NCBI RefSeq assembly: GCF_002849615.1
Contig: NZ_PDNV01000004.1
Location: forward strand, 62,001 to 126,000
Direction: 5' to 3'
Source: Pollutimonas nitritireducens
Lineage (GTDB): Bacteria > Pseudomonadota > Gammaproteobacteria > Burkholderiales > Burkholderiaceae_B
Length of the DNA stretch: 64,000 nt
Shown: in pieces, positions 53,305-62,814 of the stretch
Position numbering within the stretch: the first letter of the stretch is position 1
Layout of the letters: each line of letters opens with the position of its first letter
Program-made: the position numbers and the translations under genes
Notes under the pieces: model-generated
What the model was told of the DNA's origin: nothing
The model's database searches: none
What the model saw: the letters and a program-made list of their open reading frames with translations, nothing else

Positions 53305-54336
53305 ATGCTGTCATTGATCGAACTGTCTGGCTCTTCATTTCAAACAGGCTGGGCACTGGGCCGCTTTGGCGCACAGGCTGCACATTCTTATCTGGTGTCG
53401 TCACCATCGTGGAAATTTGCGATGGCATGGCGTGGAACCGATATATCGCTCGCGATGCAAGCGCTGGTGCAACGGCATTTTCCCCGGGTATACCAGGAAT
53501 TGCAGGGCTTGGCCGCCGGCCTGGATCTACCGCCCGAGGACGTCTTCCTTTGGAACTGCCGGGGCGACCTTTTCTCCACGGCGCCCGACGGTTGCACAAC
53601 CGTGCAGTTGCCGGGCACGGACGGCCCCCGTGTCACACACAATGAAGATGGCGACCCCGGCTTTGCTGGCTATTGTGGTATCGCCACGTTCGCCAATGAC
53701 GACGGCCCGGATTTCGCATCGTTTGTGTATCCCGCATCCATCCCAGGGCATACCTTTGCCGTCAATGAGCACGGACTGGCAATGACTGTTAATAACTTGC
53801 GGTCACGCCAGGCGGGGCTCGGAATCCCCCGCATGGTGCTGACTCGGGCCCTGCTGGACTGTTCATCAATGAAACAAGCCGTGGACCTGTTGTTCAGCAC
53901 ACCCCGATCCGGCGGATTCCACTTAAGCCTTGCACAACAGGGGCATGCTGACCTGATGAGCATCGAGTTCAATGCCTTGCACGTGTCAACCCAGTTCGTC
54001 CGCGTGCCCAGCGTGCATGCCAACCATGCCCTGCATGCGTCCATGCGCAACCAGCCCGAAATCGTTACCGAATCTTCCAGGCGTCGCCAGCATCGAGGCA
54101 ACGAGCTGCTGCAGCATGGCGCTGCGAGCAGCGGCGCCATCGACCCCATGTCCATCCTGGCCGATCAAGAAAACCGCGAGTTTCCGATATATCGGGATCA
54201 AGCGGATGACAGCGATGCCGAAAACACGATGGCAACGGCAGATATTCGAGCAGGCGCCGAAACAGTAAAATGGGCGGTTCATGAACGTCCCAGCCAGTCA
54301 GCTCGATTCCATCTCGTCGACGCCAAGCTGGTCTGA
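53305..54336 (+). CDS. C45-family peptidase / penicillin acyltransferase-like hydrolase
   Basis: A 343-residue N-terminal-nucleophile hydrolase. The likely autocatalytic cleavage site is G96-C97 in APDGCTTVQL, giving a mature subunit that starts with the nucleophile Cys, as in isopenicillin N acyltransferase. Supporting segments are THNEDGDPGF, TFAVNEHGLAMTVNNL and STPRSGGFHLSLAQQG. Bacterial relatives act on N-acyl amino compounds or short peptides. An ATAGGG site precedes ATG 53305. It forms an operon with the RpiR gene and is convergent with the N-formylglutamate amidohydrolase-family gene. Confidence 0.85.
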   Translation: MLSLIELSGSSFQTGWALGRFGAQAAHSYLVSSPSWKFAMAWRGTDISLAMQALVQRHFPRVYQELQGLAAGLDLPPEDVFLWNCRGDLFSTAPDGCTTVQLPGTDGPRVTHNEDGDPGFAGYCGIATFANDDGPDFASFVYPASIPGHTFAVNEHGLAMTVNNLRSRQAGLGIPRMVLTRALLDCSSMKQAVDLLFSTPRSGGFHLSLAQQGHADLMSIEFNALHVSTQFVRVPSVHANHALHASMRNQPEIVTESSRRRQHRGNELLQHGAASSGAIDPMSILADQENREFPIYRDQADDSDAENTMATADIRAGAETVKWAVHERPSQSARFHLVDAKLV

Positions 54337-54356
54337 CAATCCTGCACGGACCACCA

Positions 54357-55217
54357 TCAGAGCAGCGACTTTACGAAGCCCGCCACCCTGACACTCAGTT
54401 GTGCCAGGTCGCCCTGCAATGCCTTGAAACTGGCGGCCTTTTCGTAAGTCTCCTCGTTCATGTAGAGCGCGCGGTTGACCTCGATCTGCAAGCTGTGGCG
54501 ATTTTGCTGCGGGCGCCCTATCCGGGCAATCAGCGCCACACCCTTGAAAGGATCGTTGCGCGCCACGGTATAGCCGCGTTCGAGCAGGAAGTCTTCGATG
54601 ATTCCAGTCAGTGTCGGATCACACGTCGTGCCATCGCGGTCGCCCAGGACGAAATCGGCCAAAGGCTTGTCGGTGTCGATTTGCAATACCGCATACGAAT
54701 CTGCCGGCATGGAATGCAGGTTCAAGTGCCACACGCCGCCAAATCGCTCATGAGCCAACTCGATCTGGCGACTGAGCGCCTCATGATAGGGCTGATGGTA
54801 CGTGGCGATACGATTCAGGACTTCGGCCGCCCAAAGCTTGCGGTCATAAATCGGCTGATCGCGCGCCATGCTCCATACCAGGCCATGACCCAGGCGGGAT
54901 TTTTCGGTGGGATGCAGTTCGGTCGTCCATGGTTCGGCCAGGATATTGGGGTCGATGTCGTCGATATCGCGATTCGGGTCTATGTAGGTGCGGGGAAAGT
55001 TGGCGGCCAGCAAGGTCGCCCCCACTGAAGGCAGCGTCGCCCAGAGCTCGTCCACATAAGCATCCTCGCCCGTACGCAACACCGACAAGGCCAGGCAACT
55101 TTGAAAGTCCGCCGGATAAATACATCCACTATGAGGTGAATCGCAAATCAGCGGAATGGGTTCGGTGGTCGGCAAATTAAGCACATAGGGTTCAAACGAA
55201 TCGTCGGCGAATTTCAT
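54357..55217 (-). CDS. N-formylglutamate amidohydrolase-family protein
   Basis: A 286-residue zinc amidohydrolase. Typical segments are LICDSPHSGCIYPADF at the start, NFPRTYIDPNRDIDDIDPN, WHLNLHSMPADS and the C-terminal QIEVNRALYMNEETYEK. The metal-binding His/Glu residues appear in place. The named function (hydrolysis of formylglutamate in histidine breakdown) is not supported by hut genes here. Its position as the last gene of a dipeptide-type ABC operon suggests a related N-acyl amino acid. Confidence 0.82.
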   Translation of the reverse strand: MKFADDSFEPYVLNLPTTEPIPLICDSPHSGCIYPADFQSCLALSVLRTGEDAYVDELWATLPSVGATLLAANFPRTYIDPNRDIDDIDPNILAEPWTTELHPTEKSRLGHGLVWSMARDQPIYDRKLWAAEVLNRIATYHQPYHEALSRQIELAHERFGGVWHLNLHSMPADSYAVLQIDTDKPLADFVLGDRDGTTCDPTLTGIIEDFLLERGYTVARNDPFKGVALIARIGRPQQNRHSLQIEVNRALYMNEETYEKAASFKALQGDLAQLSVRVAGFVKSLL

Positions 55218-56323
55218 TTAGTCTCCGTGGGACAAGTATCATTCAGATGACAGGCGCTTTGCTGCGTATTTCGCGGTTCCCGGGGCGAGCCAAATGGTCT
55301 TTCGGGCCCCTCAATTGGCTTGAGCAGCGGGCGTTCGATCAGGCACCGATCCATGACATGAGGACAACGCGGATGGAAGGGACACCCTGAAGGAGGGTCG
55401 ATTGGCGACGGCAACTCGCCCCTGATCGGGTCGAATTGGCGACGGCCGGTGCGCAACACCGGAAGTTCTTTGATAAGGGCCTGCGTGTAGGGATGATTGG
55501 CGCGGCTGAAGATCGTATCGGTATCGGCAATCTCGACAATGCGTCCCAGATACATGATCGCCACGCGATCGGCGATATGGCTGACCACACCCAGGTTATG
55601 GCTGATGAAGAAATAGGTCAGCCCGAGTTCACGGCGCAGCCGGATGAACAGATTGAGCACTTGTGCCTGAATAGACACGTCGAGCGCCGCCACGGCTTCG
55701 TCACACACGATCAGTGCCGGCTTGAGCGCCAGGGCGCGCGCAACGCCGATGCGTTGGCGCTGCCCTCCGGAGAACTGATGGGGATAGCGGAAGCGATACG
55801 CCGGGTCCAGCCCGACTTTCTGCATGAGCTCGGCCACGTACGTTTCCATCTTTGCCCGCCCGACCAGGCGATGCACGACCGCTGCCTCGCCAATGATATC
55901 CACGACACGCATGCGGGGATTGAGCGATGAAAATGGATCCTGGAAAATCATCTGCACGCCCAACTGGTACTCGCGCCTTGTGCCCGCATCCAGCTGTGCC
56001 ACAGGCCTGCCCTTGTAGCGTATCTCACCCGACGTGGGCGGCAGAATACCTGCGATCATGCGCCCCAACGTCGATTTTCCGCAGCCCGACTCGCCCACGA
56101 TGCCGATGACCTCACCGGCATGCACGTCGATGTCAATACCAGCCACGGCGCGCAGGATTTGAGGCTGATGTCGTCTCTTGATGAAATTCCCGGCGCGTTG
56201 CAGGAGATCGATGGGCTGCGTAAAGTGACGCTGCAAGTCGCGTACGCTCAAAAGCGGGGCTTCGTGCTGCCCGTTTGCGGCACCGTCTGCCTGTTCGAAG
56301 GGAAGGCCGTTCTGTTGGCTCAT
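55214..56323 (-). CDS. Dipeptide/oligopeptide ABC transporter ATP-binding protein, DppF type
   Basis: A 369-residue ATPase. Walker A is GIVGESGCGKSTLGRM, the signature FSGGQRQRIGVARAL, and the following region CDEAVAALDVSIQAQV. The C-terminal oligopeptide_HPY cysteine-rich segment has GCPFHPRCPHVMDRC, as in DppF/OppF. Walker B has DEA rather than DEP, usual for this subfamily. Start at 56323 gives an ATGA overlap with the DppD-type gene. Cytoplasmic motor of the cluster transporter. Confidence 0.9.
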   Translation of the reverse strand: MSQQNGLPFEQADGAANGQHEAPLLSVRDLQRHFTQPIDLLQRAGNFIKRRHQPQILRAVAGIDIDVHAGEVIGIVGESGCGKSTLGRMIAGILPPTSGEIRYKGRPVAQLDAGTRREYQLGVQMIFQDPFSSLNPRMRVVDIIGEAAVVHRLVGRAKMETYVAELMQKVGLDPAYRFRYPHQFSGGQRQRIGVARALALKPALIVCDEAVAALDVSIQAQVLNLFIRLRRELGLTYFFISHNLGVVSHIADRVAIMYLGRIVEIADTDTIFSRANHPYTQALIKELPVLRTGRRQFDPIRGELPSPIDPPSGCPFHPRCPHVMDRCLIERPLLKPIEGPERPFGSPREPRNTQQSACHLNDTCPTETK

Positions 56324-57315
56324 GCCTGTACTCCCTTGTGCCAACAGCTTGCCTCGTGTCCTGGCGCCACTGCTTCCAACGCGGGGTCGAGTTCACATTG
56401 CGCGGTGGCACGATAGCAACGCGTCCTGAACGGGCAGCCTTTCGGCAAATTCAGCAGAGACGGCGTTGAACCCGGGATCTGGAAAAGATCGTGGCCGCGC
56501 GTATGAACCGATGGAATCGACGATATCAGGCCATGGGTGTAAGGATGCTGAGCGGCGCCGATGATCTGGGAGGCCATTCCGGTTTCAACGATGCGCCCCG
56601 CATACATCACCGCTATCCTGTCGGCCAGACCAGAGACGATTGCCAGATCGTGGGTGATCCAGATCAGGGCCGTTCCGGTTTCGCGACACAGCTTCTGCAC
56701 TTCATACAGGATCTGTCCTTGTATGGTCACGTCCAGCGCCGTGGTGGGCTCATCGGCAATGATCAGCTTCGGCGAGTTAAGCAACGCAATCGCAATGGCA
56801 ATGCGCTGGCGCATGCCGCCCGACAAATGGTGCGGATACACCGTCAGGCGCTCTTCGGGCGAAGGGATGCCCACCTTCTTCAACACGTCCAGCGACCGGG
56901 CGCGCGCGGCCTGCCGCGAGACCCGATTATGAGCTTGCACCGCCTCGATCATTTGCGTGTCGATGCGCAGCACGGGATTCAAGGTGGTGGAAGGATCCTG
57001 GAAGATCATTGCCATATCGCGGCCCCGCAGCTGTCGATATTCGTCTGGCGACAGTTTCTGCAGATCCAGGCCATTGAAATAGAGCCGGTCAGCCTGCATG
57101 CGTCCCGGTTCGTCGACCAGCTTCATCAGCGAAAAACCGGTAATGCTTTTGCCTGATCCCGATTCGCCCACCAGTCCAAGGATTTCGCCCTGCCTGATCT
57201 CCAGCGATATGCCGTCGACTGCCTTGACCACCCCTTCACGCGTATGAAAATAAGTCTTCAGGCCCTGGACATCGAGCAGCAGGTCACTGGCCGGCATGGC
57301 GCGTACCGAGTTCAT
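56320..57315 (-). CDS. Dipeptide/oligopeptide ABC transporter ATP-binding protein, DppD type
   Basis: A 331-residue ATPase. It has Walker A GLVGESGSGKSITGFSL, signature LSGGMRQRIAIAIALL, Walker B IADEPTTALDVTIQGQ, and the cysteine-containing C-terminal motif GCPFRTRC of oligopeptide transporters. It overlaps the DppC-type gene by 4 bases. It pairs with the DppF-type ATPase. Confidence 0.9.
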   Translation of the reverse strand: MNSVRAMPASDLLLDVQGLKTYFHTREGVVKAVDGISLEIRQGEILGLVGESGSGKSITGFSLMKLVDEPGRMQADRLYFNGLDLQKLSPDEYRQLRGRDMAMIFQDPSTTLNPVLRIDTQMIEAVQAHNRVSRQAARARSLDVLKKVGIPSPEERLTVYPHHLSGGMRQRIAIAIALLNSPKLIIADEPTTALDVTIQGQILYEVQKLCRETGTALIWITHDLAIVSGLADRIAVMYAGRIVETGMASQIIGAAQHPYTHGLISSIPSVHTRGHDLFQIPGSTPSLLNLPKGCPFRTRCYRATAQCELDPALEAVAPGHEASCWHKGVQA

Positions 57316-58241
57316 AATGAGACCCCCTGGATCTCATTGCGGGGATTGAGAATGTCGCGAAGATGGTCGCCCACCAGGTTGATGGCGACAACAATCATGG
57401 CCAACGCTATGCCAGGGAAAAACGATATCCAGTAATTGCCTGACAACAGGAACTCGAAACCATTGGATATCAGCATGCCCAGCGACGGTTCCGTCACCGG
57501 GACACCGACGCCCAGGAAAGAAAGCGTAGCTTCCAGCGCGATGGCATGCGCCAGGTCGATGGTGGCAATGACCATGAGAGGCGGAATACAGTTGGGAAAT
57601 ATATGGCGCCACAGAATTCGATGCCATGACAGCGAGACGCAGCGGGCTGCCTCGACATACTCTTTATTGCGCTCCACGATGGCGGCCGCACGGGCGGCAC
57701 GGGCGAAATAAGCCCACTGCACGGCGATCAACGCATAAATGACCTTGTCGACACCCTTGCCCAAAACCGCCAACAGGATTAGCGCGACCAGAATGGCGGG
57801 AAATGAGAGCTGGATATCCACCATACGCATGAGCACGGCATCGATACGCCCACCGAAATAGGCAGAAACAAGCCCTGCCGTGGTGCCGATGAGAAACGCT
57901 GCCGACACGGATACCAACCCTACAAACAGGCTGGTGCGCATGCCGTACAGTATGGCCGAAAACACGTCGCGTGCCTGACCGTCGGTGCCAAGCCAATAGG
58001 TAGTGCTTTCATCAAAGGTGGTGCTGCCGGGCGGCATCTTCGAATCCATGATGTCCAGGGTGGCGATATCGAACGGGTTCTGGGGCGCAATCCATGGCGC
58101 AAAGATGGCCAATAATACAAATGCGGCGAGCAGCACCAGGCCAACCACGGCAAGCTTGCTGGCCAGGAACTGTGCAACGAACACGCGCCAAAGGCTTTCA
58201 TGGGCCGCCAGGGTGGGCGCGGTTGTCGGCCGAACGATCAT
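57312..58241 (-). CDS. Dipeptide/oligopeptide ABC transporter permease, DppC type
   Basis: A 309-residue membrane protein with about six transmembrane segments. It has the DppC N-terminal hydrophobic start (LAVVGLVLLAAFVLLAIFA), a periplasmic loop with TYWLGTDGQARDVFS and the EAA loop EYVEAARCVSLSWHRILW. The frame is open further upstream, but the start at 58241 (MIVRPTTAPTLAAHESLW) gives an ATGA overlap with the DppB-type gene. Confidence 0.9.
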   Translation of the reverse strand: MIVRPTTAPTLAAHESLWRVFVAQFLASKLAVVGLVLLAAFVLLAIFAPWIAPQNPFDIATLDIMDSKMPPGSTTFDESTTYWLGTDGQARDVFSAILYGMRTSLFVGLVSVSAAFLIGTTAGLVSAYFGGRIDAVLMRMVDIQLSFPAILVALILLAVLGKGVDKVIYALIAVQWAYFARAARAAAIVERNKEYVEAARCVSLSWHRILWRHIFPNCIPPLMVIATIDLAHAIALEATLSFLGVGVPVTEPSLGMLISNGFEFLLSGNYWISFFPGIALAMIVVAINLVGDHLRDILNPRNEIQGVSL

Positions 58242-59212
58242 GTAGGCGCTCCCAGACGCACACGCGGATCCAATACGGTATAGGCAATATCGACCAGCAA
58301 ATTCAGCAGGGCAAGAAATACCACTGTCAGCATCAGATAGGCCACCACGACCGGCCGGTCCAGCGTAATGATGGAATCGATCAAAAGCTTGCCCATGCCA
58401 GGCCAGGAAAAAACAGTTTCGGTGACCACGGCAAACGCGATGACCTGGCCGTACTCCAGTCCGCCTATGGTGACGATGGGAATAAGTATGTTTTTCAGCA
58501 AGTGAACGGAGAGCACGCGCCGGTTGCTCAAGCCCTTGGCGCGTGCATACTTGATGTAATCCTGAGGAAGGGATTCGCGCGTTGCTGCCCGCGTTACACG
58601 AATGATCAAGGCGCATTTGGCCACGGCAATGGTTGCCGCCGGAAGAATGAGATTCTGCAAGCCCTGCCAATTGAATACGCTAAGCTCAATGGGCCCGAAA
58701 GACTGGACCGGCCCGCGCCCGCCTGCGGGAAACCAGCCCAGGATCACGGCAAACAGCATGATCAGCATCAGCCCCACCCAGAAGTTCGGTAGAGAGAACC
58801 CCAGCACTGAACCGGTCATGATCGATCGTGCGCTGATGCTTCGGGGCTTGAGACCGGCGTAGATCCCCAATGGTACCCCGATCACCATGGAGGCGAAAAT
58901 AGCAAGTGTAGCCAGTTCAAGCGTGGCCGGCATGCGCTCGATAATAAGCTGCATGGCCGGTTCGCCCGTGAGGAAACTGTTGCCGAAATCGAGGTGGACC
59001 GCCTTGCTGATGAAGATGAAGTACTGGTGCCACAAGGGCAAATCGAGGCCCAGGCTGCGTCGCAAGGCCTCTCGCTGAGCGTCGCTGGCCTCGGGACTGG
59101 CAAGCATGGCCACCGGGTCGCCGACCAGGTAAAGCCCGGCAAAGACCAGGGCCGACATGACCAAGACAACCAGCACCGTCTGCAATAGACGGCGGATGAT
59201 AGTCAGCAACAC
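58238..59212 (-). CDS. Dipeptide/oligopeptide ABC transporter permease, DppB type
   Basis: A 324-residue permease with six transmembrane segments. Typical DppB parts are the N-terminal helix LLTIIRRLLQTVLVVLVMSA and the EAA loop with SLPQDYIKYARAKGLSNRRV. The C-terminal helix ends in DIAYTVLDPRVRLG, a DppB hallmark. It lies 14 bases downstream of the binding-protein gene. Confidence 0.92.
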   Translation of the reverse strand: MLLTIIRRLLQTVLVVLVMSALVFAGLYLVGDPVAMLASPEASDAQREALRRSLGLDLPLWHQYFIFISKAVHLDFGNSFLTGEPAMQLIIERMPATLELATLAIFASMVIGVPLGIYAGLKPRSISARSIMTGSVLGFSLPNFWVGLMLIMLFAVILGWFPAGGRGPVQSFGPIELSVFNWQGLQNLILPAATIAVAKCALIIRVTRAATRESLPQDYIKYARAKGLSNRRVLSVHLLKNILIPIVTIGGLEYGQVIAFAVVTETVFSWPGMGKLLIDSIITLDRPVVVAYLMLTVVFLALLNLLVDIAYTVLDPRVRLGAPT

Positions 59213-59226
59213 CAGAATGTCACCGC

Positions 59227-60810
59227 TTACTTGGCGAGCGTCATGTCTTGCGCGAGAGTCATCTGGTCGGTGCGTCCGCCATAGCGGATGTCCTTCTTCA
59301 TGGCCCAGACCGACATTTCGAATTGCAAGGGAAGAATGCCGTAGTCTTCCATGACCTTGCTTCCCGCTTTCTGCAGCATCTCGGAACGCTTGGCGTCGTC
59401 AAGGGTGCGGGACGCCTCGATGATGAGTTCGTCGAGTTCCGGGTTGGAGTACTTGCTCCAGTTGGTGGTACCAAGGCCCAGTTCCGGCTTCTTGGTATGG
59501 ACCAGAGCCGTCAGGGGATTAAGCATCTCGCCCGAGCTGGCTGCCCAACCGGCCAGGTAAGTACTGAATGCAAAGCTATCGCGCTTCTTGAAGAATACCG
59601 GAGGTGCCATGGTTTCGACGTTGGCCTTCACACCTATGCGTGCCCACATGGACGCCACGGCTTGCGCAATACGTTGGTCGTTCGTATAGCGCCCTGCCGG
59701 AGAACCCAGGCTGACCGTGAAGCCCTCGGGATAGCCAGCCTCGGCCAACAGTTTTTTTGCCCTGGCAGGATCGGCAGCCACCGCTTTTGAGAGTTTCTCG
59801 GATGTTCCGAAACCAGGATACGCCAGCAAATTGCCGGCAGGCTGGGCTGAGCCCCCCATGATGCGTTCCACGATAGCCTGGCGGTCTATGGCGAGCGACA
59901 GTGCCTCGCGCACGCGCTTGTCGGTCAGCGGGTTCTTGTCATTTGTGCCCGACATGCCCGGGGGCACTTCCTTGCCTTGGTTAAGCGCAATGTAAATCAC
60001 GCGTACCGAAGGTGTTTCCTGCACGTACAGGTTCTTGTCGCTCTTGAGCTTGGGGAGGTCGTCAGTTGGTGGGTCCTCGATAAGGTCGACATCTCCCGCC
60101 AGAAGCGCGGCTACACGCGCCGCTGAATTGGAGATGGGCCTGTAGATGACCCGGTCCCATTCGGGCTTTTCGCCCCAATACAGGTCATTGCGTTCGAACA
60201 CGATTTCGGCACCGCGCTTCCAGGAAACAAACTTGTAGGGTCCGGTACCCACCAGCCCGTCACCACGATTGAGCTCGACCGTGGTCTTGCCTTCAGGCGC
60301 CGGGCCGGAGGCGGCCTTTCTGGACATGATGGGAATCATGGACAGGTTGGCCAACAACACCGGCGATGCTCCCTTGGTAGTGATTTTGACGGTCAAGGGG
60401 TCGGGCGCCTCGACTTTCTCGACGGCACTGAGGTAGAGCGAATAGGATGATGGGCTATTGGGTACCAGGGGCACGCGGGCATAGGTAAACAATACGTCGT
60501 CCGATGTGAATGGCGAGCCGTCCGCAAACTTTACATTGGAGCGCAGCTTGAACGTCCAGACGTTGCCGTCGATTGTCCATGATTCTGCCAGGCTGGCGAC
60601 CGGTTGAGCCTTGGCGTCAGTGCGCACCAACGGGTCGAAAAGGGTTTCCGACATCTGCGTATTGGGCGTCAGCGAGTGGAACTGAGGGTCCATGGAACTG
60701 GGCTCGGAACGCAAGGCTATGGTGAGGTCGCGCGCCTGCGTGATGCCTGCCATAGTGAAAAAGCTGGCCGCAATGGCGGAAAGAAACAGTGTTTTACGTA
60801 TCGACGTCAT
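59227..60810 (-). CDS. Periplasmic binding protein of dipeptide-type ABC transporter (SBP family 5)
   Basis: A 527-residue secreted protein. The start at 60810 opens a signal peptide (MTSIRKTLFLSAIAASFFTM, cleavage after TQA) with an AGAGGG ribosome site. The mature part has LTIALRSEPSSMDPQFHSLT and LAESWTIDGNVWTFKLRSNV, typical of the DppA/OppA group, with VREALSLAIDRQAIVERIMG later. It is the first gene of the operon SBP-dppB-dppC-dppD-dppF-amidohydrolase. The ligand is unknown; the linked hydrolases suggest an N-acyl amino compound or short peptide. Confidence 0.9.
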   Translation of the reverse strand: MTSIRKTLFLSAIAASFFTMAGITQARDLTIALRSEPSSMDPQFHSLTPNTQMSETLFDPLVRTDAKAQPVASLAESWTIDGNVWTFKLRSNVKFADGSPFTSDDVLFTYARVPLVPNSPSSYSLYLSAVEKVEAPDPLTVKITTKGASPVLLANLSMIPIMSRKAASGPAPEGKTTVELNRGDGLVGTGPYKFVSWKRGAEIVFERNDLYWGEKPEWDRVIYRPISNSAARVAALLAGDVDLIEDPPTDDLPKLKSDKNLYVQETPSVRVIYIALNQGKEVPPGMSGTNDKNPLTDKRVREALSLAIDRQAIVERIMGGSAQPAGNLLAYPGFGTSEKLSKAVAADPARAKKLLAEAGYPEGFTVSLGSPAGRYTNDQRIAQAVASMWARIGVKANVETMAPPVFFKKRDSFAFSTYLAGWAASSGEMLNPLTALVHTKKPELGLGTTNWSKYSNPELDELIIEASRTLDDAKRSEMLQKAGSKVMEDYGILPLQFEMSVWAMKKDIRYGGRTDQMTLAQDMTLAK

Positions 60811-60972
60811 GTTTATGCTGCCCTCTTCTGGATGGATACGGGGGTAGGCGAATAAAACAAGGCAATGCGAAAAAGCCCCACGCCTATCGGCATGGAGCCA
60901 GTGTATATAGCTGTTCTGGTTTAAATATCGGTATTTTCCCGAGGAACGATGACATACGTCGTTTATGGGAAA

Positions 60973-60995
60973 CCACAGCGAAACCGGCTGTGTGG
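60973..60995 (-). terminator. Weak hairpin after the nirK-cytochrome unit
   Basis: On the minus strand CCACACAGC pairs with GCTGTGG with one bulge, loop CGGTTTC, followed by TTTCCC. It lies just downstream of the cytochrome c stop and could act as a weak terminator. The stem is imperfect and the T-run is short. Confidence 0.3.
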
Positions 60996-61008
60996 GGGGC
61001 AGCAAGCC
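60995..61008. repeat. Partial copy of the 27019 repeat core
   Basis: GGGGGCAGCAAGCC here is identical to the core at 27030-27043. The copy lies directly downstream of the cytochrome c stop codon (61010-61012). Flanks differ, so it is either a decayed copy or a short shared motif. Confidence 0.4.
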
Positions 61009-61009
61009 C

Positions 61010-61348
61010 TTAGCGGGATGCGTACACCATGTATTCGACGGCGGCTTTCAGCGTGGCGTCGTCGGCCGACGAGGCGCCCCGTGGCGGCATCGCGCCCTTG
61101 CCTTTCAAGGCGATCGCCATCATGGAATCCATGCCTTTGGCAATAAGCGGCGCCCAGGCATCTTTGTTGCCTACCTTGGGGGCATTGGCCACGCCAGTGC
61201 TGTGACACGCTATGCACGCTGTCTTGTAGAGCTTCTCGCCGGCCGGGTTCACCGTCTCGGCGGCAACAGTGGCGGCAAAAGGCGCCAGGCCGGCCGAAAT
61301 GGCGAGAGTCAGGGCAACATGAACGGACTTCAACATATTCATCTCCAA
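61010..61348 (-). CDS. c5-type periplasmic cytochrome c
   Basis: A 112-residue secreted monoheme cytochrome. A signal peptide (to about residue 30, ending TVAA) is followed by the heme site CIACH (C45, C48, H49) and distal Met in KGAMPPRGASSADD, characteristic of the c5 family. Several close in-frame ATGs (61348, 61342, 61336) make the exact start uncertain. It lies 106 bases downstream of nirK on the same strand and is a plausible electron donor for the nitrite reductase. Confidence 0.88.
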   Translation of the reverse strand: MEMNMLKSVHVALTLAISAGLAPFAATVAAETVNPAGEKLYKTACIACHSTGVANAPKVGNKDAWAPLIAKGMDSMMAIALKGKGAMPPRGASSADDATLKAAVEYMVYASR

Positions 61349-61454
61349 GAGCGGGTTTAGCCGGCCCGCACGCTGCAGGCCGCTTTCGTAGAGTTACTTT
61401 GTAGGCTGACCGTTTCGATGGCCAACCTGCATGGCGACATTGCCATTTGAATGA

Positions 61455-62588
61455 TCAGGCAACAATGGGACCGGGTGCCTTGATCTGCTTCATCAAATCG
61501 TCGTTCCACTTTCCTTCGACCACGATATGGCCGGCGGCGCCCAGTTCAAATGCTTCGATCAGGTTGTGGTTGAGGTAGGCATAGACACCAGGCTGTTTGA
61601 AGGTGTAGAGCGCTGCGCCTGCGGATCCGCCACGAATGAACCAGGTTTCCAAGTCTTTTTCCGGCGGATTGGCAAACTTGCCGGTTTCCCAGACCCAGTC
61701 GCCATGCCCGCCGATCAAGTGTGGACGCGTATCACGATTTGCCTGGGAGTGGATAAGCAGGATAGTTTCACCAACCTTTGCCTTCAGGGCGCCTTCACCG
61801 GTCAGTGCGCCAACCTTGCCATTGAATACGATATGGGAAGGGACAAGTTTGCGCATGACCTCCACCGTATCGCCATAGCTTTCGGACAGGGTTTTGTAGT
61901 CTTTGTACTTTCCGTTCTCGTCTTTCGGGATGTACAGGTCGAACTCACCTATGGTGTAAACAGTGTCGTAGCGCAATGGATTGCCAGCCGGATCTTTCAG
62001 ACCGTCGCGCGGCAACACCATCAGGGTGCCGCTCATGCCGGCCACCACATGCCAAGGCACCATACCTTCCGGTGCGCAGTGGTAAACGAAGGTGCCGGGC
62101 CGGTCGGCCTTGAAACGCAGAGTGACTTGCTCTCCGGGATTGACATTCGTCAGCTTGGCGCCGCCCAGGGCTCCGGTTGCAGCGTGGAAATCCACATTGT
62201 GCGGCATGGCATTGCTGGCCTTGTTGACCAAGGTCAATTCAACATAGTCGCCGGCGCTGACCACCAAGGTGGGGCCGGGCATGGATCCGTTGAAGGTCAT
62301 CGCTTGCAAGGTGGTTCCCTTGTCGTCGATCACCATCTTCTTCTCTTCGATCTCCATGCGGAATTCGACGATGCGCGGCGCGCCGCTGGCGACTTGCTCG
62401 TGCTTGTGCACCATGGGCGGTGCGACAAGGTCTACCTTCACGCGTTTGAGCTTCGCAATTTCGGGCTCTGACAGAAACTTTTCGGCGACGGGGGCGGACT
62501 TGCCTTTGGCCATTGCTGGAGCCACCATTGCGGCTGTACCTGCCATAGCGCCCAGGCTGGCTGTTTTTAGAAATGAACGACGTTCCAT
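61455..62588 (-). CDS. nirK: Copper-containing nitrite reductase
   Basis: A 377-residue periplasmic enzyme reducing nitrite to nitric oxide. A Tat-type signal ([16 protein letters not shown]) leads the mature protein. Two cupredoxin domains follow. Type 1 copper ligands are H130, C171, H180 and M185 ([17 protein letters not shown]); type 2 ligands are H135, H170 and the C-terminal His in [11 protein letters not shown]. Catalytic Asp133 (NVDFH) and the second-domain His in [10 protein letters not shown] are present. All key residues are intact. Confidence 0.95.
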   Translation of the reverse strand: MERRSFLKTASLGAMAGTAAMVAPAMAKGKSAPVAEKFLSEPEIAKLKRVKVDLVAPPMVHKHEQVASGAPRIVEFRMEIEEKKMVIDDKGTTLQAMTFNGSMPGPTLVVSAGDYVELTLVNKASNAMPHNVDFHAATGALGGAKLTNVNPGEQVTLRFKADRPGTFVYHCAPEGMVPWHVVAGMSGTLMVLPRDGLKDPAGNPLRYDTVYTIGEFDLYIPKDENGKYKDYKTLSESYGDTVEVMRKLVPSHIVFNGKVGALTGEGALKAKVGETILLIHSQANRDTRPHLIGGHGDWVWETGKFANPPEKDLETWFIRGGSAGAALYTFKQPGVYAYLNHNLIEAFELGAAGHIVVEGKWNDDLMKQIKAPGPIVA

Positions 62589-62644
62589 GATGAAGCTCCG
62601 CTTACGATAAATGTTCGACTGCTGGCGAACGGGAATTCAGTACT

Positions 62645-62658
62645 CTTGATCTATGTTT
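62645..62658 (-). promoter_or_regulatory. Possible Fnr/Dnr-type half site upstream of nirK
   Basis: TTGATCTATGTTTC (62645-62658) matches one half of the TTGAT-N4-ATCAA box well and the other half poorly. Its centre is about 63 bases upstream of the nirK ATG, which would suit class II activation with a leader of some 20 bases. Weak match, position is the main support. Confidence 0.35.
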
Positions 62659-62728
62659 CCATTTGAAACCTTTACCTGAGGCCGTTCTTTGCTGCAGCGC
62701 AAACTCGCAAGCACATTTCTGCGGGTTT

Positions 62729-62742
62729 TCACTAATAAGTGA
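62729..62742. promoter_or_regulatory. Perfect 5-4-5 palindrome upstream of the Crp/Fnr-type gene
   Basis: TCACT-AATA-AGTGA has the spacing of Fnr/Dnr-family boxes (5-base arms, 4-base spacer) but different arm bases. It lies 72 bases upstream of the regulator ATG and 140 upstream of nirK. It may be an autoregulatory operator of the Crp/Fnr-type protein. Confidence 0.45.
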
Positions 62743-62814
62743 TTTCTGTCATTTATCTCGCCGACTGACGCCAATGGTAGAATCGAATTCCCCTATCCTT
62801 CGCATGGACAGTCA

